From contig CAJOMV010000009.1 in the NCBI GenBank assembly GCA_905235805.1, positions 1-56,996 on the forward strand: DNA of 56,996 nucleotides, in the 5' to 3' direction. The translations under genes and the position numbers were made by a program. The stretch's first letter is position 1. Every line of letters starts with the position of its first letter. Shown here piece by piece: positions 16,380 to 24,076 of the stretch. This DNA comes from an uncultured Ruminiclostridium sp. (lineage in GTDB: Bacteria; Bacillota; Clostridia; Oscillospirales; Ruminococcaceae). Below the pieces are notes generated by a model. That model saw only the letters and a program-made list of their open reading frames with translations, was not told the DNA's origin and searched no databases.

Positions 16380-17307
16380 TGCCGTCCTCCTTCGGTACGT
16401 CCGTACCGTCCTCCGCGGAGGGTATCTCCGCCTCTGCCGGGGCTGCTTCGGGGTCTGCCTGCTCCGTCTCTTCCGCGGACTTCTCTCCGACCATTTCCTG
16501 CCCCTCCGCGATTATTGCCTCGAATGCCTCGAGGACGTCGCGGTTGCTCAAAAACTCCATATCCAGCAGCTCGTTGACATTCTTCGTCTTTTTCGCCGCC
16601 GCGCGGTATATCTTTATCTTCTCCTTTTCGGCGCGGCTGTGCTTGCCGACAAGGAACTCACCCATATCCTCCGCGTACTCGGCGAGGGAATCCTCCTCCT
16701 CCGGCTCCTCGGCACGGCTCTTGCGGTAGTTGTACACAGCGCGGAACAGTCCCGCCCCGATACCCACGAACAGGAACCCCCCGAAGGTGGTCTCCATGGC
16801 GGGGACGGTGAACAGTATCGGCACCTCCGCGCCGCCTATCGTACCGAACGCGAGAAGCTCGCGGCATATACCCGTTGCGGTGCAGGAGATATCGAAGCCG
16901 ATGACGAACACCAGCACGTCCGCGGTCATTTTTCCGGCGGGCTCGAGGTAGAAGCGGGTCTCCGTCTTTGAGAGAATGAGCTGATTTGTGATGAGAACGG
17001 GCAGGTAAACTCCCGCCGCCTGAATGACGCTCGTCCCGAATATGAGCTCCGCCAGCATTATCGCGGGGATATAGAACACCGCCGCCGCTATGGTGTAGAG
17101 GGTGACGCGCAGTGTATAGACTATCGTCCTCGGTATGAGACGGCACAGCAGTATTGCGAAGAACGATACCACGGAAAACACGAAGCACACGGCGAGACTT
17201 TTCGTCAGCGTCGTGGTGCACGCGATTATCGGAGCCGTGAGCATGCCGCTCATGAACACCATATTCTGTTTTATCAGACCGTCTTTCAGGTCAATGCGGT
17301 TTTCCAT
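16363..17307 (-). CDS. RnfE-like membrane protein with a long acidic tail
   Basis: Protein of 314 aa. Residues 1-205 carry the RnfE/NqrD layout of six hydrophobic segments. Where RnfE has LGLCP the sequence reads LTAPIIA, and where it has TNC it reads ITNQLIL, so both expected iron-sulfur ligands are absent. The remaining roughly 110 residues form a charged, Glu/Ala-rich cytoplasmic tail not usual in RnfE. It lies 18 bases after the D-like gene, exactly where canonical operons would have rnfG in between. Confidence 0.8.
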   Translation of the reverse strand: MENRIDLKDGLIKQNMVFMSGMLTAPIIACTTTLTKSLAVCFVFSVVSFFAILLCRLIPRTIVYTLRVTLYTIAAAVFYIPAIMLAELIFGTSVIQAAGVYLPVLITNQLILSKTETRFYLEPAGKMTADVLVFVIGFDISCTATGICRELLAFGTIGGAEVPILFTVPAMETTFGGFLFVGIGAGLFRAVYNYRKSRAEEPEEEDSLAEYAEDMGEFLVGKHSRAEKEKIKIYRAAAKKTKNVNELLDMEFLSNRDVLEAFEAIIAEGQEMVGEKSAEETEQADPEAAPAEAEIPSAEDGTDVPKEDGNGDIS

Positions 17308-17325
17308 ATTTATAACCTATACCCG

Positions 17326-18723
17326 TTATTGTCCCTGTTTGTTGTTTTTCTGCTGCGAACGCTTTCTCGGCTGCTTGATTATGTGGGGAACGGCGGTCTT
17401 CTGCCCCTCCGTTTTCGGAGCGGTCTCATGCCGCTGCTCTATCATATTGCGCATGGCGTTCATGTAGTTGTTTTCCTCGTCCTGTATCTGCTTTCTGCGG
17501 ACGAGCTCTTCCTTTTTCCGCTTTATCCTGCGGTTATCGGCGAATCTTGTGATAATATTGGTCTTTTTGCGGTTTATCTTTGTGACCTTATTGTCTATCG
17601 GCGGCATATTATAGTTCGTTGCGGGAACAATAATTTCCATAGTATCGGTGAGCTTCGGGTGATGCTCGTTCTCCGCCTCGCTGCGGAGCCGCTCGTATCT
17701 GCCCATGTTGCCGCGCAGGTACGAAAAGACGCGTCTGAAGCTCCTCGCTATGAACGCGCACAGGTCGTCCAGTCTGAGTGAGAAGGCGTTCGCTATCAGC
17801 AGTACGAAGATGAAGGAGCCCTCCACCTTGCCGAAATGCCTGAACAGACAGCCGATAATGCCTATCACGAAGCCGTATACTATCTTGCCCGCGGCAGACT
17901 TCGGCAGCGTCTGCGGGTCGCTCGCCAGAAATACGAAGCCGAACAGCAGGTACCCTCCCGCCAGCTCCAGCAGCAGCGTGTCGCCTATGCTCGAGAAGGT
18001 CGGGAACAGCGCTGTCAGCGCGCAGTATGAGCCGAGACCGAACACCGTCACCAGCAGTGACATCGACCGTCTGCACAGCAGGCATATCCCGCATACCGCG
18101 ATGACGAGGAAGTGCGTCGTGCCCATAGGTCCCGCGAAAATGCCCAGCGAGATATTCTCGAAGGACACCGTCGGCGCGGTCCCCAGCTTGAGCAGATAGC
18201 TCTCTATGCCCGACACCAGCGGCACGCCCGGCTCTCCCCACAGCTCCGGCTGTGTGCCGGCGGCAGGGTATGACAGCATTTCCGTGGGATAGCATATAAT
18301 GAGGAACGCTATCGCTACGCAGGTGGGGTTGAATATGTAGTTATCCTTGCCCCCGAAGATGTGCTTCACCGCGATAGCGAGCAGAGCGCCGCCCGCGACG
18401 ATCCCGTAGCTCACGGACGCGGGCATCATCAGCGCGATGCACATTCCCGCGGCTATGGTCGACAGGTCTTTCGGGTTGTAGGTCTTTTTCGACATTTTGC
18501 AGAATATCATGTCGGACAGCATGCATATCAGCACAGAGCCCGCGCAGATTATCGCCGCGCGCCACCCGCTCTGCCAGATGCTTAAGCCCGCCAGAGCGGC
18601 GAGGCATATCAGCTGGTCGGCGTATATGGACTTCTGCTTTCGCCGTTTTCGGTTCGCCGGCGGCTCGTAGGTCTTTACGTCGCCGTCGAACTTGTTCAGT
18701 AATTCGTTTGTATTATCGGACAT
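17326..18723 (-). CDS. RnfD-like membrane protein without a clear flavin site
   Basis: Protein of 465 aa. The first roughly 330 residues match the RnfD/NqrB fold: SIYADQLICLAALAGL, PKDLSTIAAGMCIALMMP, GGKDNYIFNPTCVAIAF, and FLASDPQTLPKSAAGKIVYG (compare TDPVTxxxTxxGRLIYG). RnfD carries covalent FMN on a Thr in an SGAT or ATPL type motif after the FNP helix; the corresponding stretch here reads GIESYLLKLG, with no such Thr. The C-terminal 130 residues are a basic cytoplasmic extension. It is first in a D-E-A cluster and has an AGGTAG site. Confidence 0.8.
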   Translation of the reverse strand: MSDNTNELLNKFDGDVKTYEPPANRKRRKQKSIYADQLICLAALAGLSIWQSGWRAAIICAGSVLICMLSDMIFCKMSKKTYNPKDLSTIAAGMCIALMMPASVSYGIVAGGALLAIAVKHIFGGKDNYIFNPTCVAIAFLIICYPTEMLSYPAAGTQPELWGEPGVPLVSGIESYLLKLGTAPTVSFENISLGIFAGPMGTTHFLVIAVCGICLLCRRSMSLLVTVFGLGSYCALTALFPTFSSIGDTLLLELAGGYLLFGFVFLASDPQTLPKSAAGKIVYGFVIGIIGCLFRHFGKVEGSFIFVLLIANAFSLRLDDLCAFIARSFRRVFSYLRGNMGRYERLRSEAENEHHPKLTDTMEIIVPATNYNMPPIDNKVTKINRKKTNIITRFADNRRIKRKKEELVRRKQIQDEENNYMNAMRNMIEQRHETAPKTEGQKTAVPHIIKQPRKRSQQKNNKQGQ

Positions 18724-18778
18724 TATCTACCTTTTAGCTTTGATTTTAATATAAGATAAGAAAGGAAGTCGGATCGTC

Positions 18779-19336
18779 ATGTATTACGATACACTCAGTG
18801 CCCATACCGTGAAGATCACTCTCACACGGAAGGATATGAGCGAATACTCGATAAAGAGTGAGAACCTCCGCGCCCGCAATTCCGAGTCCAAGCGTTCTCT
18901 CACACGGTTTCTGGAGCGTTTCCGCACGGAAAGCTCCCTGTTCCCCGACCGCAGTGCGGACAGGCTTTTTCTGGAGGCATTCCCCTCCGAGGACGGCGGC
19001 TGTGTGATGTATGTATCCACTCTCGGCGTCGAGCCGCTGCCCGACAGTAAAGAGGACCCGCAGACCGTCACCTTCATGGCTGCCGCGGAGAGCTTCGGGG
19101 ACATTTCCCGCCTTGCCGCCTGCATCGCGGGCAAAGCCGCTTCCTCCGTGCTTTACCGCGTCGCGGGAGGCTGGTGCCTTATCGCGGAAGCTCCCCGCGC
19201 GGAGCTTCCGCTCCTGTCACGGCTCATCGGGGAATTCGGGGAATTTTCCGATGACGTGACGGATATATGCTGCACCAGAGAGCACGGCACCCTTATCTGC
19301 AGCGACGCCTTACAGACTCTCGCAGGGCTTATATGA
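18779..19336 (+). CDS. MecA-like adaptor protein
   Basis: Protein of 185 aa. The N-terminus HTVKITLTRKDMSEYSIKSENL matches the MecA start (IKxxLTxxDLxERGI), followed by an acidic, hydrophobic-patterned middle (FLEAFPSEDGGCVMYVSTLG) and a C-terminal domain. MecA proteins hand substrates to the ClpC ATPase and control competence or development regulators. The protein is shorter than Bacillus MecA (about 218 aa). It is divergent from the Rnf-like genes (55-base gap), and its stop overlaps the convergent rpe stop by 8 bases. Substrates are unknown. Confidence 0.72.
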   Translation: MYYDTLSAHTVKITLTRKDMSEYSIKSENLRARNSESKRSLTRFLERFRTESSLFPDRSADRLFLEAFPSEDGGCVMYVSTLGVEPLPDSKEDPQTVTFMAAAESFGDISRLAACIAGKAASSVLYRVAGGWCLIAEAPRAELPLLSRLIGEFGEFSDDVTDICCTREHGTLICSDALQTLAGLI

Positions 19337-19973
19337 GTCCCCGCAGGCTGTCTGCCGCCTTGTGCATATCCTCCGCGCGGAACAGGTATGTCCCCGCGAC
19401 GAGAACGTTCGCTCCCGCCTCGCGCACCAGCTTCGAGGTCTCCGCGTTTATCCCGCCGTCAACCTCGATATCCTTGTCCGGTGCTGCTTTGCGCAGCTCC
19501 CGTATCTTCGGCAGCATATCGGGAATGAAGCCCTGACCGCCGTAGCCGGGCTCAACGGTCATAACGAGTATCATGTCCGCGTCCCCGATATACGGTATAG
19601 CCTCGGAAGCTGGAGTATGCGGCTTGACCGCTATCCCGGCGCTAAGTCCCAGCCTGTGTATCTCCCGGAGCGCAGCCCGCACGTCGCAGCGGCTTTCCGC
19701 GTGGACGGTGATATTGTCCGCGCCCGCCTCCGCGAACAGCTGTATCTGCCGTGTGGGGTCGTTCACCATGAGGTGCACGTCGAAGAACGCGCGGGAATAC
19801 GGCTTTACCGCGTGCAGTACAGAGCTCCCGAATGTTATATTCTCAACAAAGCAGCCGTCCATTACGTCGAAGTGCAGCCACTCGGCTCCGCTTTCGTCCA
19901 CCTTCCGCGCGGTACCCCGCAGGTCGGACAGGTCGGAATTCAGTATTGACGCAGATATTATTGTACCGTGCAT
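19329..19973 (-). CDS. rpe: Ribulose-phosphate 3-epimerase
   Basis: TIM-barrel enzyme of 214 aa interconverting ribulose-5-phosphate and xylulose-5-phosphate in the pentose phosphate pathway. SASILNSDLSDL, LHFDVMDGCFVENITFG (metal-binding HxD), FFDVHLMV, MTVEPGYGGQGF and EVDGGINAET are all present. The frame is open 77 codons further upstream, but the protein family and the AAGGAAAC site fix the start at 19973. It is convergent with, and overlaps by 8 bases, the MecA-like gene. Confidence 0.95.
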   Translation of the reverse strand: MHGTIISASILNSDLSDLRGTARKVDESGAEWLHFDVMDGCFVENITFGSSVLHAVKPYSRAFFDVHLMVNDPTRQIQLFAEAGADNITVHAESRCDVRAALREIHRLGLSAGIAVKPHTPASEAIPYIGDADMILVMTVEPGYGGQGFIPDMLPKIRELRKAAPDKDIEVDGGINAETSKLVREAGANVLVAGTYLFRAEDMHKAADSLRGLI

Positions 19974-20159
19974 TTCAGTTTCCTTCTTCGGTAGGTTCGG
20001 GCATTTGCCGTAAAAATGCGGAAAAACTCCTGATTTTCCATACTTTATAATACTCCAAATACCCCCTGCCGTCAAGGTCTTTTCCCGTCGATTTCGGACG
20101 GGCTCAAAAAAATAGTGAATTTTGAACAGTTTCCCCGTTTTTTCACATTCCCCTTTTGC

Positions 20160-20222
20160 TGTGGAAAATGTCCAAAACCTGTGGAAAATCACCTCTTTCA
20201 ACAAGTTTTTAACCGTGGAAAA
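20160..20222 (+). other. Cluster of DnaA-box-like 9-mers
   Basis: TGTGGAAAA occurs at 20160-20168 and 20180-20188, and CGTGGAAAA at 20214-20222, all in one orientation; the first two start exactly 20 bp apart. The complement TTTTCCACA is a common DnaA box variant. The surrounding 20100-20235 is AT-rich and carries no gene. No replication gene is near, so an origin is unlikely; a DnaA-binding control site is possible. Confidence 0.4.
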
Positions 20223-20237
20223 GTTGAGACGGGGGAA

Positions 20238-20331
20238 ATCGCAAGAGCAGCCGCTTCGCCTGCTGCGGGTGCCGGCAGTGCCGTTTTTACAGAAAAAAGC
20301 CTGTCATTTCAGTACGATATGACAGGCTTTG
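20238..20331 (+). repeat. Mosaic intergenic repeat, partial copy E
   Basis: AAGAGCAGCCGCTTCGCCTG (20247-20266) resembles the AGAGCAATTGCTTCGCCTGC box of copy D. It is followed by the same ACAGAAAAGCCTGTCATTTC hairpin module as in copy A (box at 135, hairpin at 196). Only these two modules are present. Confidence 0.6.
20290..20330 (-). terminator. Intrinsic terminator of the 20356-21117 gene
   Basis: On the minus strand AAAGCCTGTCAT, an 11-nt loop and ATGACAGGCTTTTTTC form a stem with a T-run, 26 bases after the stop codon. It is the second copy of the 196-232 hairpin, with one stem change. Confidence 0.8.
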
Positions 20332-20355
20332 TGTATTATTTTCCCGTCTGCAAGA

Positions 20356-21117
20356 TCACAGGTACATATTTATCAGCGAGCTGTAATAATCCGAGGTCGA
20401 GAGGAATCCCGAATCGTCGTTGTCGGAATCCTCGGTGAGGAAGTCAAGCACACCGGTCCCGGAGGGCTTTATGGTGGAGGCGTAGTTCGACACGGCGGAG
20501 GCTGCGGAGGACACGGTGGTAAGAAATCCCTCGAGCCCGACGCTCCCGAACTTTTCGCTGTCGAGGGTGAGCATTCCGTCGTCGGAGACGGAGATACCCG
20601 CCGCCGCGAGCGCGTCCGCGCCGGTTGAAGCCGCGGTCTTGAGGATATTCGCGTACATGAAGCCCGCCGAGGTGGTGCTTGAGCGCAGGTCGGTCAGCAG
20701 GGCATTGAACCTCTCCGTAAAATCCGAAAGCTGCGTTACCGCCGAGGGGTTGTCCGTCCCGTTTATCGCCGACAGCAGATTGACCGCGCGTGTCAGACTG
20801 TCCGCGGCGGTTTTCAGAGAATTGTCCGTCACGCTCAGCCCCAGCTTGCTCACCACCGCCGCGGCTGTCGTGTCGTCCGAGGCGTTCTGTATCGCGTAGA
20901 GCAGAGTGCTCCCGTCCGCCCCTGCGAGGGAGTTGGTGTTGTCGGGGTCGTTGTTCGTGACCCCGACAACCTTCTGCGATGTATCGACATTCATCATCTC
21001 GGTGAGTATCTCGCTGAATGTGCGGGCGCTTCCTGTGCCGCTTTGTATGGAAGTTTTCGTCTCGCTTATCTTCGTACGGATAGCTTCGCCGATCATTCCC
21101 GTCTGATAGATATACAT
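20356..21117 (-). CDS. Hypothetical protein, faint resemblance to the flagellar cap (FliD) C-terminal region
   Basis: Protein of 253 aa, rich in Ser, Thr, Ala and Asp, with predicted long helices (AASDSLTRAVNLLSAINGT-type stretch). It has a segment GISVSDDGMLTLDSEKFGSV resembling the pattern after helices in FliD/HAP2. There is no signal peptide or membrane segment. The start MYIYQTG at 21117 has an AGGTGA site; an upstream frame extension lacks one. No flagellar genes are in the window, so the FliD resemblance is weak evidence. Function unknown. Confidence 0.65.
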   Translation of the reverse strand: MYIYQTGMIGEAIRTKISETKTSIQSGTGSARTFSEILTEMMNVDTSQKVVGVTNNDPDNTNSLAGADGSTLLYAIQNASDDTTAAAVVSKLGLSVTDNSLKTAADSLTRAVNLLSAINGTDNPSAVTQLSDFTERFNALLTDLRSSTTSAGFMYANILKTAASTGADALAAAGISVSDDGMLTLDSEKFGSVGLEGFLTTVSSAASAVSNYASTIKPSGTGVLDFLTEDSDNDDSGFLSTSDYYSSLINMYL

Positions 21118-21171
21118 ATTATCACCTGTGGATATTATAGCATATTCCGGCGGGAATTGCAAGAGCTTTTG

Positions 21172-22869
21172 TCAGTAAACCATGATACCGAGCTTTATGC
21201 CCTCGGTGAAGCCCGTCGAGCCGGAATTGCCGAGCACGGTGTCCGTTGTCACGGTGTCGCCCTCCCGCACGCCGATATCCGCGAGATGATAGTACAGCCA
21301 GTAATGCCCGTCGTCGGAGTGCACCAGCACAAGCCGTCCCCAGCCCTGATACCAGTCCGCGTATTCCACCGTGCCGCCCGTGAATGGGTACACCGGCAGT
21401 CCGCCGTCCTCGATAAAGAATTCGGAATGGCAGAAGGTGAATTTGTCTTTCATGTTCTCGCGTCCTTTGATATTGTATTCCCCGTCAAGTCCGCCGCGCT
21501 CCGCGAGCACTGCCCATGCTTCGTCACCGTAAAGCCACGGGTCGGAGCTTGACGCATATAAGTCCTGATTATTATAGAACAGGTCGAACAGTACCGGGGA
21601 CTTTTCCTTCAGCTGTGCAAGCGTCTTTTCGGTAGACTGCGCGACAAGGGCTTCTATCTCCTCCTCGGAAGGCGGTTCCCAGCCCTCCTCCGGGGGATAA
21701 ATGCCCGCTATCTGTGAGGGGTCGCCGTGCAGTGCCTCGTTCAGCTTCCTGAACACGCCGCTGTTGAATTCCATGTCGTCCCCCTCGCCGAACAGCTTCT
21801 GCGGGGTATCATTTGTGAAGTCCACCTGCCCTCTGAACAGGGTGCCTACCTCGCCGGTACTGCGGGACAGCACATCTATCCGGTATTCGTGAATGCCTGT
21901 TTCTGCGGAGATATCCCACTCTATGCGCTCTTCGCCGGGGAAGTCTATCGTGCGGGTAAGCTCCTCCTGCAGTGCGCCGTCGATGTAGAACCACAGGTCG
22001 AAGTCCCCGGCTTCCGCTTCTATGCGGCTGAGATCTATCGCGATAGTGGTCTGCTTTTCTGTCTGCGCGTCGGAGAGCACGAAGTCCTCATCAACTATAT
22101 CGGAATGATAAACCATTTTCCCCGTCTCTTCATTGACTGCGGGCGTGACATTCTCCGCGTTCACCGTCGCTGTGAAGGTATATTCGGGTACATTGAACTC
22201 ATCATGAACGGTGGGCGGGAATATCAGGTCAAGGCTGTCCGCATAGTCCTCCAGTACGACCGTCATGGTCTGATTTATTGTTCTGTCAGAAATGATGTTT
22301 GTTGACACAAACACATACTTTATGTTCTCGTCCGGCTCACCCATGAAAGAGAACGCGTCCATGTTCTTCATGCCGTCTACCAGTGCGAAAGCTCTGCTTT
22401 CCGGTTTGTAATACTTTTCAAGCTCGTTGTCAAACACAGTGTCGCAGTTTATATTAAGTGTCTTTCCGTCGAACTCATAGCTGTTTACTGTTATGGTCTC
22501 GGCTGCCGTTTCGTGAACGAATGTCGCGGGGACTTCTGTTTTTGCGTTTGCTTCGGCTATATCCGCCGCGGACATGAGCGCGTTTGTGGTGACGGAGGGC
22601 TCGTTCTCCGCCTGATACGCGGCGCCTCCGCCCTCCTTAAGTCCGCCGTGCTCGTTGAGGAAATTCACCCCGAGCACGCTTCCGCCCACCATGGCGACAG
22701 CCGCAGCCGTCCCCGCCACGGCGCCGAATACGCGGTGCTTTCTTTCATTGCTGTTTTTCATATTTCTCGCCCTTTCGTCAATTTCTCCGACGAATGTTCT
22801 GTCGTCGGTGACGGGGGCTTCTCTGTATGCTTCGGCAAGCGCCTTTTCAAAAAAATCTCTGTAATTCAT
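21172..22869 (-). CDS. Membrane-anchored partner of ECF sigma 1, with degenerate LytM/M23 domain
   Basis: Protein of 565 aa. A cytoplasmic N-terminus (MNYRDFFEKALAEAYREAP, about 50 residues) precedes one membrane segment (GAVAGTAAAVAMVGGSVLGV) and a large external part. The external part includes a YIDG/IEW/VDFT domain (about residues 285-380), also found in the PASTA lipoprotein at 55.7 kb, and a C-terminal LytM/M23-like fold (WLYYHLADIGVREGDTV, GNSGSTGF). That fold ends EGIKLGIMVY where active M23 enzymes have HLHFE, so zinc ligands are lost. It overlaps the sigma gene by 23 bases. The arrangement suggests an anti-sigma factor sensing the envelope. Confidence 0.78.
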   Translation of the reverse strand: MNYRDFFEKALAEAYREAPVTDDRTFVGEIDERARNMKNSNERKHRVFGAVAGTAAAVAMVGGSVLGVNFLNEHGGLKEGGGAAYQAENEPSVTTNALMSAADIAEANAKTEVPATFVHETAAETITVNSYEFDGKTLNINCDTVFDNELEKYYKPESRAFALVDGMKNMDAFSFMGEPDENIKYVFVSTNIISDRTINQTMTVVLEDYADSLDLIFPPTVHDEFNVPEYTFTATVNAENVTPAVNEETGKMVYHSDIVDEDFVLSDAQTEKQTTIAIDLSRIEAEAGDFDLWFYIDGALQEELTRTIDFPGEERIEWDISAETGIHEYRIDVLSRSTGEVGTLFRGQVDFTNDTPQKLFGEGDDMEFNSGVFRKLNEALHGDPSQIAGIYPPEEGWEPPSEEEIEALVAQSTEKTLAQLKEKSPVLFDLFYNNQDLYASSSDPWLYGDEAWAVLAERGGLDGEYNIKGRENMKDKFTFCHSEFFIEDGGLPVYPFTGGTVEYADWYQGWGRLVLVHSDDGHYWLYYHLADIGVREGDTVTTDTVLGNSGSTGFTEGIKLGIMVY

Positions 22870-23353
22870 CAGGTGTGCTCCCTTCGGTCATGAGGAGTTT
22901 TTTAAGCTGCTCTCTGCCTCGCCGGAGGCGTGAGGACACGGTGTTCGGGCTTATGCCGAGAATTTCCGCGGTCTCCTCGAGCGTATACCCCTCATAGTAG
23001 TGCATATACAGCGCGATACGGTTGCCGCGGCTGAGCTTGCGCATGATTTTCAGCATTTCCCCGCCGTCGCCGCGGCTCTCGGGGGAGGGAATATTCTCCG
23101 CGGCGTCCAGCGGCAAGGCGTTCCTGTGCCAGTGTGAGCGCAGCAGGCTTTTCCCGAGGTTTACCGCGCACCGTATCAGCCACGCCTTGACGTGCTCGTC
23201 GCTCTCGAACCGTGTGTCGGTCGTGTAGAGCTTTAGGAACACCTCCTGCGCTATGTCCTCCGCGTCCGCCATGCTTTTCACATAGCAGAGCGCAGCCGCG
23301 CAGACGGTCTTTCTGTACAGCGTGACGTATCGTGTAAGCTCCGCTTTGGTCAA
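22847..23353 (-). CDS. ECF-type RNA polymerase sigma factor 1
   Basis: Protein of 168 aa. Region 2 reads SMADAEDIAQEVFLKLY and DEHVKAWLIRCAVNLGKSLLRS. Region 4 reads YYEGYTLEETAEILGISPNTVSSRLRRGREQLKKLL. The TTG at 23353 (TKAELTRYVTLYRKTV) is chosen because GGGGGTGA lies seven bases upstream, and it aligns exactly with the starts of sigma 2 and sigma 3. The long open frame further upstream covers the promoter instead. It is the first gene of a sigma/partner pair and is very similar to sigma 2. Confidence 0.87.
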   Translation of the reverse strand: MTKAELTRYVTLYRKTVCAAALCYVKSMADAEDIAQEVFLKLYTTDTRFESDEHVKAWLIRCAVNLGKSLLRSHWHRNALPLDAAENIPSPESRGDGGEMLKIMRKLSRGNRIALYMHYYEGYTLEETAEILGISPNTVSSRLRRGREQLKKLLMTEGSTPDELQRFF

Positions 23354-23384
23354 CCGTATCTCACCCCCTTGTTCCGTTTTTTCC

Positions 23385-23429
23385 TGAAAGGACCTTTCAC
23401 CTATAATACGAATTAAACGGGAAAATTCG
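23385..23429 (-). promoter_or_regulatory. Shared ECF promoter module, copy 1
   Basis: Minus strand: CGAATTTT (23422-23429), then TTCGTATTATA (23402-23412), then the perfect palindrome TGAAAGGACCTTTCA (23385-23399). TTCGTRTTATA followed by an AAAGG-N-CCTTT dyad is repeated before sigma 2 and sigma 3. It is probably an autoregulated ECF promoter with a dyad downstream of the -10. Confidence 0.65.
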
Positions 23430-23527
23430 TTCGTTTTGCGTGAAATTTTTTCTGTTCTATTATATATTATTTCCCCGATAAATGCAACAACCCCCGCGCT
23501 TAAAGGCTGCGCTGATATAGAAGTTTT

Positions 23528-23566
23528 GCCATAGTACTTCTGATCCAAAGTCAGAAGTACTATGGC
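23528..23566. promoter_or_regulatory. 16-bp perfect inverted repeat
   Basis: GCCATAGTACTTCTGA (23528-23543) and its exact complement (23551-23566) flank a 7-nt loop, just upstream of the promoter at 23574. There is no T-run on either side, so it is more operator-like or a mobile remnant than a terminator. Confidence 0.6.
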
Positions 23567-23573
23567 GTTACTG

Positions 23574-23602
23574 TTGACAGACCTTCAATACTGTGTTATA
23601 AT
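23574..23602 (+). promoter_or_regulatory. Consensus sigma-A promoter
   Basis: TTGACA (23574-23579), 17 bp, TATAAT (23597-23602), ahead of the AT-rich gene at 23640. Confidence 0.87.
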
Positions 23603-23639
23603 TGTTACTGACAAAAATCGGAATTAAGAGGAGTATTCT

Positions 23640-23975
23640 ATGGATAAAGATAAAGTGAGAGTCATTAAAATAAGTAAAGAAGCGCTGTTTGAATATATTT
23701 ATGAAAACTTTATTGCAAAACAAGATGAGTATTTAGATGTTGATAAGACTGAAGTATCAAATTATTTTGATATTGATTATGAGAATGGACAATTTATTTT
23801 CTGCGCAATAAAATTTGAAGATGAGGATGGTAATATTCTTTCTATGCCTGCTGAGATCAATTTACAAAAACTTATGAAAATTATTCCGGATACAACAGAT
23901 TCAATGCTGTCTCCTACCTCAAAATATTATAAGGAATACTCTAAAGACGAATTAGCTGAATTGTCAAAATTATGA
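23640..23975 (+). CDS. AT-rich orphan gene, unknown acidic protein
   Basis: Protein of 111 aa, acidic and Tyr-rich (KEALFEYIYENFIAKQDEYLD), with no membrane segment or known motif. Codon use is strikingly unlike its neighbours: third positions are mostly A or T, whereas surrounding genes favour G or C. It has its own consensus promoter, a 16-bp inverted repeat upstream and a GAGGAG site, and its 3' side runs into the terminator of the convergent gene. This suggests a recent arrival. It resembles in style small immunity or antitoxin-like proteins, but nothing visible proves that. Confidence 0.75.
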   Translation: MDKDKVRVIKISKEALFEYIYENFIAKQDEYLDVDKTEVSNYFDIDYENGQFIFCAIKFEDEDGNILSMPAEINLQKLMKIIPDTTDSMLSPTSKYYKEYSKDELAELSKL

Positions 23976-23992
23976 TTTATCTTAACACCCGA

Positions 23993-24030
23993 ATAAAAAT
24001 GCCCCGAAGCACGATAAAGTGCTTCGGGGC
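23993..24030 (-). terminator. Intrinsic terminator of the sigma 2 pair
   Basis: Perfect 12-bp stem GCCCCGAAGCAC with 6-nt loop (24001-24030), followed on the minus strand by ATTTTTATTC. Confidence 0.88.
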
Positions 24031-24076
24031 AAAACTTCAATATGGGTATCCGTCATATCCGGCGCGGGGTGCTGTC

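Noticed and set aside
19974-20204. N-terminal extension of rpe (77 residues)
   Set aside because: The family starts at the MHGTIISASIL segment, a good ribosome site precedes it, and the extension overlaps DnaA-box-like and AT-rich non-coding sequence.
23354-23548. N-terminal extension of sigma 1 with RIIGERSFQEKTE, echoed as RIIYERSFRQTE upstream of sigma 2
   Set aside because: The peptide similarity reflects a conserved promoter module; the aligned starts of the three sigma factors and their ribosome sites lie downstream.
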